Shown: positions 1-12,842 of the stretch, in pieces
How positions within the stretch are numbered: position 1 is the first letter of the stretch
Layout of the letters: the number at the start of each line of letters is the position of its first letter
Source: Diprion similis
Taxonomy: Eukaryota; Arthropoda; Insecta; Hymenoptera; Diprionidae
Length of the DNA: 64,000 nt
Direction: 5' to 3'
Assembly: GCF_021155765.1 (NCBI RefSeq)
Contig: NC_060114.1
Location: 16,315,501 to 16,379,500 of the forward strand
Program-made: the position numbers and the translations under genes
The notes under the pieces: model-generated
The model's input: only the letters and a program-made list of their open reading frames with translations
Databases searched by the model: none
What the model was told of the DNA's origin: nothing

Positions 1-176
1 TTTAATCAGGGACAGAGTATTTTTACTATGAAATTCAGCTACCAAAGACGACTGTTTGTTATCCGGACAGTGGGATATAACAAATATCCCGGGGTATGCC
101 AGATTTCACACACCAATCTTGGCAGAAATAAAAATTTCCAATCCCACAGTCCGCTAGAAAGTCCTTCAAAACTTAC

Positions 177-3100
177 ATGCGAAATCCTTTATAGGACTCA
201 ATAACTGCTCCGGAACTATAGGGTCGTCCAGGGCGTTGATGAATACGATTGGAGTAGCGATTTTAGTTACGTAATTAATACAGCTACTCCAATTGTACAA
301 TTCTTTTACAGATCTGAAGTTGTGTATCTGTTCAATTAAAAACCCAGTGTTAAAACGAAACTTGCATCATTTTAAAAGATATGGATTTCTAGCCATACTT
401 TTGATTTCCTAAGTTCTATTTATCGATTCGTTAATTTTACCGAGTAGCTTTACCTTTCTGGTATATGCTTCGTCAAGCTCGGGTAGCGTGGCGGCGGAGA
501 TGATGTCTCGTTCATTAAGACCGTGTCTTTGCTTGACTGAGTCAGCGAGGAGAACATGCTTATGCCTTAGAATAATATTCTTTACAGACTCAGTCATGAC
601 ATAGAGATAAAAGCGTCGAAAGTTTTGCCAATTTAGCAAGAACTTTGTCCCTCTGAAAATGAAAAATCCATTAAAAAATAATGAGATGGGCTAATAAGCA
701 ACGTTTTAAGACACTGAATTACTCTTTATCAGCAGAGCTATGGGTAATTGACAAAAAGACCTCTGTACTCACTCTATAGCGTTGTAACCTTGGCAAATTG
801 ATATTGCCCCAATAATATTTGACAATTTATTGGTGCCTCGTTCTCCAACATATTTTGTAACCAAATTACCACCTAGACTAAAGCCCACACATACTATTTG
901 TGTATTGGGATGCTTTTCAATCAGACTTTGCAACATCACATGATAATCGTCAGTGTGACCTGGTTAAAAAGCCATAAATGTTATTATTTTATTCCACAAA
1001 ACCTACTTTCGAATCATTACATTACTCAATCCCTACACCGTCGCATCAACTTACCATAAGTGAATATCCTGGGAGCAGTAACTTTGACGCTGGACAATGC
1101 GCCAACATGGTTCAATACAGCACATCGATAGCCATGACATTGGCTAAAGTGTACAAAAGTGCGAATGTAGACACTCTCGGAGCTGTTTCCAATTCCAGGG
1201 CATATTGCAATTGTGACGTCATCTGAATAATTGCATATAAAAACGAGCAAACGAATTAAATGCGGGAGATACTAGTGAAACAACTGTGGTTGACCCTTGG
1301 TGGGTTAAAAATATTTGGTTGAGTATAAAACTTGAAACATGAGCACTGCTACCAATACAGAGATACATACAGGTACACAGAAATTGCAAGCACTGCTGAA
1401 TTTTTGTTAGTTGTTTAGTTAACTCAGGAAAGAAACAGAATTTTTTCTTAATTTTAAAACTCCTTGTTTGGAAAATACTGCAAGGATGTTAATGGTCGAG
1501 GGTAAAGAAGAAGATAAAATTCCAAGCAATTCAAATGAGAAATACTTTGGTGGAAGACTGAAAAACTCATGCGAAATGTTGGTTACAATTTGAAATGATA
1601 AAAGTTCGGTTAGTAACACTTTACGTGCTGACATGCTTATTACATTAATCTGTTGGGAAAACCTACTTCAACCGCAGCCAATATAAGGAATGAGAAGATA
1701 TCTTTAACATCTTCCTGAAACGTGCTAAAAGGGATGGCAGAGACCGCGCACCGGATACAACTGATAAACAATGCTTAAACAAAAGTACCTTAATCAAACA
1801 GAAAACCTTTTACCAGCCCACATACCTCCAGGAATACCAACGTTGAACAAAGATAACTAACTCTAATCGAACCTTCGAATACCAGTAAAAATGTCCATCT
1901 TCAGTGGGTCGTGAAAATTTGAAATTCATACACCACAGGTGTTTACTCAAAAAGTATATACATACTAATTGATCGTCAGAAAACACTATGCAACAGATGG
2001 CAGAATTGATATCAATCCGTTTGTGTCAAGTCTCTGTAGTTTCTAAGAACTTAAACTAATTCTTTACTTCACGCATGAAAGCAGGCTCTCTCCAGTGCTA
2101 GCCAAGCTATGTCTTGAGCTAAGATAAGACAACAGCGATTAATAATTTTTGCCCAAAACTGGCAGGTTGAAAAGCGAGCTGCAAGCACGCTGCAGAGGTA
2201 TAAAGTACCTAAATACATTTTCGACAATTTCTGTGGTATTTGTGATCCAATTGACGTACCCCCAGAAAGAGGAGTCCTTAGAAATCTGGTCTCAATATCC
2301 GGACTGCAAAGGATGATGATTGTCACAGAGTATGCCAAAACACGAAGAGGAGAAGTATCATTCTGCTGGAAACGACATTCTTGGTTACATTTTAGTTGGA
2401 AGATTAGCTCATTTCTTTCCTTGATGTGGACGACATATGCATACTTCGAAATATTTCAAGACAGTCGATACAAATGAAATAATAGTGATAATGAAGCAGG
2501 TTTCACGGTCAACGACTCTGCCTCCCAACGTGATCGGTACTAACTCATACTTGCTTTTATCACATGCTCTAACAACCTTCAAAGCCGTTCCTCTACGTTC
2601 ATCCGTAATAAAAAATACGGACTAAAATATTCTAAATCATCTTTAAAATACATTCAAATAAAGTGTTGATCACATTGAATACTCAACACAGCCACACGCT
2701 GTGAGAACAGTATTCAATTACAAAGGGGAATTATCCAAAGTTGACAACAATTGCAAACATAGAAACAAGAACAATTCAGAAAAACTATTTGAACCCATTT
2801 ATAATATCTTGTAACTACACTCGTACAAACCACAAATGACCATAACGAATCCAAAAAATATATGACAGAAGCAATGTAATATTTACAACAGTGGTAAGTA
2901 AGAGTGGTCCTACAATTTTTTCTGTTCCCTTTCGTATATCCACAATACACCGATGAAAGATTAGCAATTGCTGAATGTACCTTGATGATCCGATGTTAAT
3001 GGCTGGTAAAGATCATAGGTTAACGTTGTGTTATCGGATAAAATGATGTTAACTCTTTCGCCGATCGGCCATGGACAGCGAACCCTTCCAATAATGCTGT

Positions 3101-4189
3101 GGATTATAGTTTGCACATGTCCGCTGTAGCCCCATAGCCGTGTTGGTTTATACCTGAAACGAACACCATTCTTCTTAGTTCAAAACATTACTTTTGTCTT
3201 GAATTTCATGCAATCCTTTTCTTTTAATGTAATTTGAGGATTCAGCATCTAGATTCTCAGAGTCTTTACATATGTATTAGAATAGATCGTAATGTCTAAA
3301 GCCTAGAAAAACGTTTGTGGAAATGTGTGGAACCTTGAAAATAATACTTGTATTTAGGATTAGGACAAAACTTTTTACTGAAAATAAATTTTTCGCAAAT
3401 GATTCATGGACTTCAAGAACGGATGAAATCACCCACCCTATTGAAAAAAAAAAAAACTTTTCCCACATATTTTTATTAATTACGATTATATTACCTCACC
3501 GTTAAAATTCGCGGAAGATTTCGAATGACGTCATATACATGCAGCCAATCAGAATACGAATAACGCGTGATACCGGCCATGAATCACGATTTAACCAGAT
3601 TGGCACAACATTCTTTCTCAGATGCTCCCCTGGGTCACTGATTCCAAATTTGGCGTTCGTAAATATGTGACCCAAAACGAAAGTTACGCCATACTTACTC
3701 AAAACTTCTTTAGGTTAGTCAAATTAGTACATTGCAGATGAAAAAAACCCTCCAAATTCGGAAATTCTCATACACTCTTCATATTTAATGTCTTCTTTCG
3801 AAATTAGAATGAAAATAAATAACAGTATTCCTAGAAATCCGTAAAACCTAAGCCATAAGATTATTAAAATCGTTCGACATTTTTAGTGATTTTGGGAAAT
3901 GTTTTTACATCGGTGAAAAATAGAACGGCAGTGACTTCGATGGTAAATTGCCGTCGGTTCTAAATCAGAGACAGGGATAACGGTATAGCAACAGAAATTG
4001 ACGGTGAATTTATAGGAGTGTCAATGTAACTTACGGGTCTCTTAATACTGGTGCAATCTTGAGGATGGTGGCGAGAAACGACTCATCTTTGCAAACGATA
4101 ACCGGCTTCTGAGGAGCACTGTTCACGTTTAAAATTCGGAACAGAATGCAGAGAATAACTGCAAACACTGCAAGCAGCGCAGTAGACAT
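177..4189 (-). CDS. ABHD2: ABHD2-type alpha/beta hydrolase (monoacylglycerol lipase family), 3' end off window
   Basis: A serine hydrolase of the ABHD2 family, which cleaves monoacylglycerols and similar esters and is anchored in membranes by its N-terminus. Six coding exons join in phase: 4035-4189, 2981-3153, 1055-1222, 773-959, 454-652 and 177-327, giving about 344 residues; the last part lies beyond base 1. The ATG at 4189 follows an in-frame GTG that I did not use. Residues 2-20 (ALLAVFAVILCILFRIL) form an N-terminal membrane anchor. Family landmarks seen are RLWGYSGHVQT, DDVTIAICPGIGNSSES, YRCAVLNHVGAL, the nucleophile elbow VGFSLGGN (GxSxG serine) and the acid loop INALDDPIVPEQ. The catalytic histidine should be in the missing exon. 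Intron 2 (1223-2980) shows nothing coding that I can support. Confidence 0.93.
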
Positions 4190-5898
4190 CTTCGCTTTCC
4201 GTGTGTTTTTTGACACTTGTTTGTATTATTTAGGTTAAACTCCACACCGGATTCAGCGGCGGGGTAGCCCTGCGGCGACCCGCTCGTCCGTATAGACACT
4301 TCGGCTACCTTTCTTTTCGTAGATGTTTTACTTCGGTATCGAGTATCGCCTCTGAACTTCTCGAATGCAATTACCGAACGAACAAGCGAAGGACCTTGTA
4401 TTTCTCAGTCCTTTATCACTAAGCGACAAACGTTGCGCATCAATCGAAAATAAACCGTACCAAGAACTACGTATGGCATACGAACTTTGAACACCAAACT
4501 GCGATTATATCCACCGTGTGACTCACTCGGTAGAGCCTTGAATATGGCATTTTTACAGACGGCCATATTCAGCCTCATCTTTCATAACTACTAGCGCCAC
4601 GTATTGTCTGAACCAAAATCCAACATGAGCGTCGCAAAACTTCGAGCATAGACTCAAGAATATGTGCCAATGAACATGGAGTTGCTACTGGATAGTCAGT
4701 CCAAGTAGTTAGACACTAAACTAATAGAATCATATGCATATAACATGCATTGCTTATCGGATGATTTTGAGATAATATTTTTACCTTCAGGGGCCTGATT
4801 CTGATTTGCTTTTCATCGGTGAAAAGAGGTTTTCCATTTAGAGCTGCCCTCTGATTGGTCTGGATGGCGCTTATCACTGTTTTCACGAGTGGAAAGAGAA
4901 TCCGAATCAGGCCCAGTGACAGTTGGATGCCTCAAATGAGTTACTTTCTGAATTTTTTGACGAAAAATATTCCTGAAATGCGAAAAAATTAGGATTGTTT
5001 GTTGACTTTCGCTGTTCTTTATTCTACAGATCGTATTCATATATCACTTTCGGCTGTTTCGATTGGGTTTTAAAATGTTGTTAGAACTATTTTAGAATAC
5101 TGTATAAGGTATTAAGTTAAGGGTGGTAATTCTCGGTGCTACCGGTACTTACAATTAAATGCAGGTATTTGATGCCCGTAGCCTATAGTGACTATAATCA
5201 ATATTGTTACTCGGAAAGGCGTGTGAAACACTTTATAACAAAATTTGACTAATTAATTAGTCGCGATTAAAAATAATACGTATGGACAAGGAAGCAAGCT
5301 ACTTCAAGTATCAACTTAAACAACTTACGTTAATTGTCAGTTAATCTCAACTTGGCGCTATTCTATACAACATAAATATACATTAGTAAATAAATTAACA
5401 AATAATACACAATAATGTACAAGAAAATTAAAGCCTTTGCTCGTAAAAAGTAGTGCAGAACATCTGCGCAATTATTGAAACTACTTTTCATATACTTAAA
5501 AGCTTTAGATATTGTCACTATTGTTTTGGTTTGATAGCAATTTGTTTTTTCATTCTTCGGATATATTTATCCATGTATGTACACGATATCCCTTCGGATG
5601 CTCACCGGATGACTTGAGTGATCGAATTAAAATCAGGATTATCTTGAGGTACATACGTACCCACACATCGAATGACAATTCCACATCGTTTGACCATTCG
5701 AAAAAACTAGAGTAATGTAAAGTAGGAAATACCATGCTTCGTTGCTGAGCCAGTATAAAGAAGAAATGCTTTAACGGTATTTCAAATAAATTCCGTAGAA
5801 TTTTTCACTCAACTTATGGGAGAAAAAAAACTGTCCCATCAATCGAAGGTGTACGACTCGGAGTCGCAAACGTTTTTGCGCATGGGAATCACGACTGA
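4190..5898. other. Intergenic: ABHD2 5' region and upstream spacer
   Basis: Holds the presumed ABHD2 promoter and leader next to 4190-4400 (moderately GC-rich, with a TTAGG-like unit near 4232) and a 124-bp inverted-repeat element at 4791-4914. The rest is A+T-rich, with no open frame showing family resemblance or good splice context. Confidence 0.5.
4791..4914. mobile_element. Short MITE-like foldback element
   Basis: The stretch opens with GGGCCTGATTCTGATT and closes with the near reverse complement AATCCGAATCAGGCCC. The arms stay similar for about 35 bases (TTTTCATCGGTGAAAAG against TTTCACGAGTGGAAAG), with a 45-base centre. There is no coding capacity. This is the form of a non-autonomous DNA transposon. 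I see no clear target-site duplication, so the superfamily is not assigned. Confidence 0.6.
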
Positions 5899-6433
5899 TT
5901 AACCCTTGAAGTAATATTGACCGTAATCTACCGGTATCGAGGACCCATATGGACCTGTGGGCGGCGATCGATCCCAACCAGAGTAAACCTGATCCTGATG
6001 ACTGTGATGACTGCCGTCGCTACTAGGCGATAGGTGTACGTGGATCGGTTGTGGTTGCACCCACGGTTGCGGAGGCATGTACCAAGGCATTTGATGATGC
6101 GGTTCCGCATGCGGCTGATGGAATTTCGCCAAGAAACTACCCACCTTAAGGACCAGCAGGATAACCCCTGTCATAGAACAAATCACATAGCATAATCGCC
6201 CCACGTAGAGATGGGAATCGATTCAAAATTGAACGAAAGTAATTTTATTTTACGTATACTCACCGATTAGCAAACTTTTCAAGGATACGATTAGAAGCAC
6301 CGTTAGAAGAGTCGTCAGCACTCCCATCTTGTACATAACAGGGAGCAACATGAATTGCAATCTTTTGATAGCAAAAGTCCTGCCCTGGCTTACTTCTCCA
6401 CCTGTGAAAAATTTCCGTGGTCTTAAATGTATT

Positions 6434-6464
<31 letters not shown>

Positions 6465-7200
6465 GCTGCTGCTCATATTGTATAATGAATTGCATAATTT
6501 AATATCAATAAGCTAAATACATTTTGTCTCCAAAAAACTGATAAAGTTGGCATACAAAACCTCGCACATATTGTCATTAATTCAAATACGAGTTTGAAAA
6601 TTATAATACAGAATTTATTATTAGTTCGAAGTAAGATGAAACTAAAAGTGAATTGGAATCGGAAAGCCCTCGAGCTGACTTCGTTAGAAAGGGAAAACTG
6701 GTCCACCTAGATCACAGCGATCTTTTTTACCGGTCGCGTACGATCAAGAATTTCTTTGAAGTAAGCATTGGTACTTTATATACAAATTAATTTTCCAAAG
6801 ACAGCGTTAATTATATTTATTGTTTGAGAAACCCTATACGTAGATCCTAAATAAATTTTATTCTGTTTTCCTTTTCCTTTTCAAAAATTATGTGCCAATT
6901 TTGATTATTATTCCTCTCATCATTTGTCAGTTTTTCGATGATGATTCTCTAGTCACTGTGACCCAGCAAAATGTTTGGTTCTTATATCTGCCAGTGGTCA
7001 TTCTACTCACCTTGACCGCGTGCATCTGTCATTGTTTTTCTCGTATCCTTCTCTGGTTCTACCGTTAGCTGGTTCGGTATAAAGTTCTGACCGTTTCTCA
7101 AGTTGATTTCATCATATTCGGTACCGTTGCCATCGAGATCGTGGGCATTGGCGTAAAAAACGCCAAAAAATAAAATAATCAAACTCAACGTCCGGCTCAT
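5899..7200 (-). CDS. Small Osiris-like (DUF1676-like) secreted protein
   Basis: Three exons join with phase-1 junctions: 7011-7200, 6264-6401 and 5899-6167, for 198 residues and a TAA stop. The N-terminus MSRTLSLIILFFGVFYANA is a clear signal peptide. Residues about 72-122 carry the Osiris-type core: GRTFAIKRLQFMLLP, a long hydrophobic stretch LLTVLLIVSLKSLLIG, then VILLVLKVGSFLAKF. The tail is rich in His, Pro and Gln and ends GQYYFKG. Osiris proteins are insect-specific, secreted or endosomal, and tied to cuticle and tracheal surfaces. This one is shorter than usual and I do not see the usual two-cysteine region before the core, so it is a divergent or minimal member. A 27-base C run lies in intron 1. 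Confidence 0.75.
6438..6464. repeat. Poly-C homopolymer run
   Basis: An uninterrupted run of 27 C in intron 1 of the Osiris-like gene, about 37 bases upstream of the exon-2 acceptor when read on the minus strand, where it is poly-G. Its length is the kind often miscounted in assemblies; it does not touch coding sequence. Confidence 0.95.
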
Positions 7201-10200
7201 TTTGAATGTTTATTCTTTTTAGTTTGACTCTGTTTTCGAATTATTGTTTTTTCGTTGGCTCCGCAGCACTGGAGCAGCGTTTTATGAATAAACAAACTAA
7301 AGCAATTATATTGAATAGAAGTTAATGACGCGGGTCGGACAGTGCTGTCTGATGTATCACGATGCTAGCAAAGTAGTGATAAAAAAACTGTGTTTTTATA
7401 TATCGTCACATCGCGGCACGACATGACGAAACGACCGGTGGAACTGACGAACGAATGTTCGAATTTTGAGAGTTGTACTCAGTTGAGCAGACACTATGTG
7501 GCTCACTGCGCAGCCGCGGTGCGCAGGTCATCGTTTGTGTGCCGGGATCGTTTGGTGCGCCCTGAATAAGCAAGTCGTGCAGTAAGTTTTGCACTTAAAC
7601 AAGGCATACGGAAATTGCCGCAGGAATTCCGATTCTAATAAATTACGAAAAAAGGTAGCAAGGTCGGCTCAATTGATGGCTGACATAACTAAATGATAAA
7701 TATTCATACAAGTTATTACTCAGTCTTTGTGCAATCGGCGAATGAATGAATTTTTGAATAAATCATCTTTCAGCAAATGTGTTCTTCACCGTTTAACATT
7801 TAAATCTCTCATCAAATCTATATGCATAACGTATTGCACAATTCGAGCATTTGAATCGTGTGAAAGACTTTCTAACATAATTATTTTTTCTCTAGAGATT
7901 ATTTCATTTTCTCACGCTCTGAGATCTTGTACTGATGAGACGGTGATGTACAAAAGGTTGCATTCGTTACAAGCCAACCTTGATACCGTACCTTCAGCTT
8001 TATTAAAAATTTCAAAAAGATATCATCTCGATGTTGCGCTCTGCTTAGCCACTTCAAGAGATAAATATGTGATAATAATTCGTTTAAAAAATTTTTCTGA
8101 CTTAAGAACCACATTTGACTAGATGGTCCGGAATGCACACGGATTGTCTAACGGATTGCGGGTACCAAAAGAATCATACTCCATTTCAAATTTGACACAC
8201 GTAACACTTTACGGATGGGTTGTAATTTAACCGTGTTTTCGAGTTTGATTTATTCTCTTTCACTTCATCCACTGACCTTCATTATCGTTCTCGAATAATT
8301 AGGCCCCACAATTGTATCACCTTATTTGGTCAGCCTGGGTATATAGGAGTGTTTAAAATTGCAGGCCGCGCTGCACGCGTGTAATGTATCAGTAATATTT
8401 TCAACACCAATGTGTCACGTACGCTCTGTAACCCGGTTGTTATACAAGGGCTAGACAATTAGAACTGCGTCCCATATTCGCAAAAAGGCGTTGATGCACT
8501 ATTCAGGAACTTGAAAAATTAATACAGAAGTTCGTGTACGACGAAATTAAATCAGCGGAACCTTCAGTTTCTTCGACATTCATCCGGTCGGCGTTACTCT
8601 GCCCAAAGTAGTAGACCTTTGAGCATTTGGGTGAATGGGTTTCCCCAAATTGACAAAAAAATAGCATTTCTCTTGTACCAGTATTTCGTATAATAAACAT
8701 TGGAGGCGTACTGCTTTTCAGTTTCGAGAAAAAGTGTCTCTATGTACCTATCCCGATATGTAAACTTCGGGAAATTCCCTGGTGACGATGATGATGTTTG
8801 TGACTTTCAAAAGAGTAAATATTGAACGAAGTACCGCCGTACTGATGTGCCTACATACATTCATCTATAACGATATTATACACTGCTTCTTGCCGTTCAT
8901 GCACGTGTATATGATGCTATATCGTTAAGCAAACGGTACCTCTCTGGAAACCAAAAGTGATTTACGACTTGAGGCTCGCGATTAGGTGGAGAGGGATTAG
9001 TCTACAACAAGTGCATTCACGTTTTTTCTAGTGGATTGTAGTGTCATTCGGGGATTATAACGCATATCGATTATCGTCACTTCACAACTCTGCTTTATTT
9101 ACCCTGCAGTATGCTATCGGCAATATATAACAGCATGTGCATTCTTTCAGTAGTGCAGATAAAAAACAAAAACAAAAAAATGGTGCGACTAATCAGCAAC
9201 CATTGCCGTACCGAACAAAAACCTCTACAAATACCCTGAAGAATGGATAGAATGATGAATATCGGTACGAGGTTCGATAATTCGATCGCAATAATGCGAC
9301 CGAGAATCCATAGACGCACATTGAGTATGCAAGATGGATATCCACGCATCACGCTCCTCTGCTCAGCAGCGAGGATGTTTTGGCGTCAACTTCCGTTTCC
9401 GTCTACCGGAATTACCGCCGATGTTATATTGTTAGTCGGAATGATACATACGTATTATTTTGTATTGTTAACGCGCATTGCATGTGGCGAATGAGCGGGC
9501 GATGTACGGTACACCCTTCACAATATGTCGGAGAGGAAGGTTACAAACCGGACGACACAACGCGGTCTAGCAGAACCGGTAACAATTGACCGGTGCCTAG
9601 CGACGAGTGGCGATCAGTAGTGGCTCGCTTTGAAAAATTATACTTCAGCGAGCTGCTCGAATGAAGATTGCTTGCAATCGCGTGCATTCCTGTACAGTGA
9701 AGAACTCCTCCAGTCAAATACTCTCTGTCTGAAATTGAATATACCGGTAAGTGAACAGTTATTGCACCTTTTTATACAGCAACGATCATCAGTACCATTT
9801 CAAACTTTTCATAGTCTTGTTCGTCGTTTTTCTTTCGATTCTTTGAGGCACTAAATAAGTTGACGATAAAATCAGATCACACGGATCAACACAACCATGC
9901 TTTACCTATCCATACAGATGCAATGCGTGCAAGTGGACCGATTCTGGTTGTCCATTCTTTGTTCTTTTAATTCGCCTGCCTTGGTCATAGCATACTTTAC
10001 AAGTGATATCCAGACCCAACTTCCGGTGACTAAGCATGCATATACCTACTGTTTGTATTTACACACAGGCAATGGCATGTAATCCTTCCACACGACCGCG
10101 CACAAGTCGACTTGGTATATAGCTACATAACCAACCTGGCTTCGCGTTCACAGGTGACTTGGGACTCGCAGTGTAACAGGTGCCGAGTCACGAACAGGTA

Positions 10201-11451
10201 TATAGAAGATGATCCGTGTGCTCTGTGGTTGACGCAACAGCTGTTTAGTTGTAGGAACGAGAAAGAATAAAGGACCGTTAGGTCACCGCGGTGGGGACGG
10301 AGTCGGTTTTGCGTGTCTCTTGGCTTCTAGTCGATTGTAAGGAACCGGGAACGTCGTGCAGGTTTATCCCACAGAATAAGGAAAGTTGGAGGAACCAGAA
10401 AAGGGGAATGATATGTTTATGGTTCAATGTCAGATCTTCGCAGCTTCCAGCTCATGAAAGAGATAATAACGGTTGATACACGTCGCCACGGGCAGCTCGT
10501 ATTCCCTTCTCTGACGTCGTTTACGTATGTAACCTGCAGCAAACTTTCTTTCCTGGTAATTTCTTGAACAAACAACGAAAGATGAACCTCTTTGCTGTGC
10601 TAATTTATCTTTAACGTTTCGGTTTTTCGCTGTAATTCTTATCTCTGCGAGTAATATATGGACACAATCGGAGCTGCAAGCACGCGGAGAGGAGCTAAAC
10701 AGCGACTGATTGTAGGTACTGCCGTTCAGTATTTGTTGTTTGTACATATTTGTATAAGGAGTATGGCACTAATCGTATCGTTACTGATATGCTCATCTTT
10801 GATAATTGTTCAGAATTCACGTGAGGTTGTCACAAACGCATTCGCATGCATTTAACAATTATAAATCAATCATCATTCCATGCTCCCTGGATCACTGAAA
10901 TACCAGGAATGTCAGCACCGTATTTTCTGGATCTGAAATCTATGAACCGCGTGTTTCGGCATTACGAAAAAATGTTTCCAAGTCCCCCTTCCCAACGGAG
11001 AATGGCAAAGTTTACAAAGCGGCAAGATATCCCCGCCTTGTTGAGCAAACCGATAATCTGGCAATTGTTATCTATCAGTTAACGATTTGGCGATAACTGA
11101 TATCTCGCCTTAGTAATATTGTCGCACTGACACGAAACACTGTTCAATTCTCATCGCGTGTAGTTCTGTTCTATGATACGGTCCTTGTAACAGCCTCGTT
11201 TTATTCCTCCTCCAAGGTACGTGTCTATATTTGTATTATACTAATGCAATCAATTAACACCGAGTCTCACTTTCTCGCGATATACCGAAGATCATCGACT
11301 AAATAGTAGCGTCAGCCGGACTCTCTAATCTTACCAATATCGCTCTGTACACATTGCATTTTCACTGATTATTCATAGCATTATCATATCAACATTAATC
11401 TCCGCGTATCATTGTCTTCGTGATATTCTTAACGGCTTACTTCACCAACAG
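7201..11451. other. Long spacer with 5' regions of the Osiris-like and PID genes
   Basis: Divergent spacer between the Osiris-like gene (minus) and the PID gene (plus). Near the right end, a stretch ending TTCCTCCTCCAAG at 11216, followed by GTACGT, is a good donor, so a non-coding first exon of the PID gene probably ends there and joins the acceptor CCAACAG at 11451. Open frames of 60-131 codons in this stretch (for example 7727-8122 and 10430-10747) lack recognisable motifs or consistent splice context. No RNA gene was seen. Confidence 0.45.
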
Positions 11452-11477
11452 GTGAGGCGAAATCTGTCCGATCAGTC

Positions 11478-12473
11478 ATGGAGGAGGAAGACTTTGGGTT
11501 CATGAAAAGAGACCTGAAGGTTCTGCAAAACGTTATGGTCGCGTCTGCAGGGACTGAACCAGGCTCGAATGACCGGGGCACAGGTGCAGATGACCGTGAC
11601 GATTCGGCGAAGGTAAATGTGGGCGATAGCGCGTTGGGGTCGAGGGAGGGAAGCGGTGGTGCAACGTCGGAAACAGGAAGTGAGCCCAGGGCCAAAGGTG
11701 TAATGGGCGAGTTGTCAGTCGGTCGTGAACCTCCGAGCATCCCGAACGTGGTCGAGTATCATCTGAAAGTGAAAACATCGTCGAGTCCGAATAGAGTCCA
11801 TTTTGCCGGAAAACAAGGCGATCAGGACACGGACGGCGACAGGAGAGACTCGAACTCGTCGAGCAAGACTGACAGCAAGTTAAGTCAGGAGCTGACGAAG
11901 ATGGCGCTGGAAAATCGAGGACTCGAGGCGTCCGGCGAACTGCCCCAAACATTTCAAGTCAAATATCTTGGGTCCCACGACGCGAGAGGCCTCTGGGGCA
12001 TAAAGCACACCCGGAGACCAGTCGACAACATGGTTACAGCGGCGAGAGCCTTACCGGCCGGCACGATACTGCCGTTTATAAAACTGATCGTCAGCAAGGA
12101 CGGAGTCGCGCTTTTACCGCTCGGTAAGAAACGCCACGACGCTGGGATATCGAAGAAATTTTCAATCGACACGATTTCGTACGGAGTTCAAGACCTCGTT
12201 TACACCAGGGTGTTTTCCATGATCATCGTCAGGGACGTCGGGCAAAATCAGGGAATTTCACCGTTCGAATGTCACGGATTTGTTTGCGAGTCACGGCACC
12301 ACGCGAGGCAGCTCACCTACGCGCTTGCCACTGCATTTCAAATTTACAGCATAAATGTTAAGGCGCAGGGGAAGGCTGAGGAGACTGCTGGTAACATAAA
12401 GAAGAGATTCGCAATCGACCTCAGAAGTCCCGAAGAAATCGAAGCTGCACTCACGGCAGACTCCGAAGCGTGA
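11478..12473 (+). CDS. PID/PTB-domain adaptor-like protein
   Basis: A single coding exon of 331 residues, with the ATG 27 bases after a splice acceptor at 11451. Residues 1-150 are acidic, rich in Ser, Gly and Asp, and probably disordered. Residues about 155-295 look like a phosphotyrosine-interaction (PID/PTB) domain: it opens with TFQVKYLGSHDARG (the YLG strand), continues with FIKLIVSKDGVALLPLGKK, and ends FECHGFVCESRHHARQLTYA plus LATAFQIYSINVK, the closing helix. The end RFAIDLRSPEEIEAALTA is charged. PTB domains bind NPxY-like peptides in receptors and adaptors. I cannot place it in a named subfamily; it does not look like Numb, Ced-6, Dab or Capon. AATAAA at 12823-12828 may end its mRNA, only 15 bases short of the stop of the convergent gene on the other strand. 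Confidence 0.88.
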   Translation: MEEEDFGFMKRDLKVLQNVMVASAGTEPGSNDRGTGADDRDDSAKVNVGDSALGSREGSGGATSETGSEPRAKGVMGELSVGREPPSIPNVVEYHLKVKTSSSPNRVHFAGKQGDQDTDGDRRDSNSSSKTDSKLSQELTKMALENRGLEASGELPQTFQVKYLGSHDARGLWGIKHTRRPVDNMVTAARALPAGTILPFIKLIVSKDGVALLPLGKKRHDAGISKKFSIDTISYGVQDLVYTRVFSMIIVRDVGQNQGISPFECHGFVCESRHHARQLTYALATAFQIYSINVKAQGKAEETAGNIKKRFAIDLRSPEEIEAALTADSEA

Positions 12474-12842
12474 ATCAAAATTTTTTATCCAACTTTTAAC
12501 GTACCTAGTTCTTTACTCGACGTTGCGACGTATCTATTACGCGAAACTTAACTTGCGTAATGAGATTTGAACTCTACGTCCGTATAAAGACATCAGCTTT
12601 AATTTCACATGCACCGTGGATCTTTCCTAGAATCCAAAATCAGAGGGAATCTTGGGTTCGGTTATTTTAGTGATTAAACACAGTGCGATCAATGCCAGTG
12701 ACTAAAAACCATACGTTAAATACGATAGTAGTAATCTTCAGTTTCGATAACCGAGTAAGAACCTTTCCTAGCACATCTCAGACAGGAAAGTTTAACCACG
12801 CGAATTTCCTCAACCCTGCAGAAATAAATAATTCTATGTAAC

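Noticed and set aside
1-176. Possible last ABHD2 exon at the left edge
   Set aside because: All minus-strand frames hit stops quickly and none matches the ABHD2 end, so it is intron.
7727-8122. 131-codon plus-strand open frame
   Set aside because: Starts at GTG, overlaps a minus-strand frame, has no family features and lies in A+T-rich spacer; chance is likely.
10430-10747. 105-codon minus-strand open frame with a basic end (RRQRREYELP)
   Set aside because: No recognisable domain and no consistent splice partners; it overlaps the probable leader region of the PID gene.
11533-11952. 139-codon minus-strand frame opposite the PID gene
   Set aside because: Shadow of the coding exon on the other strand.
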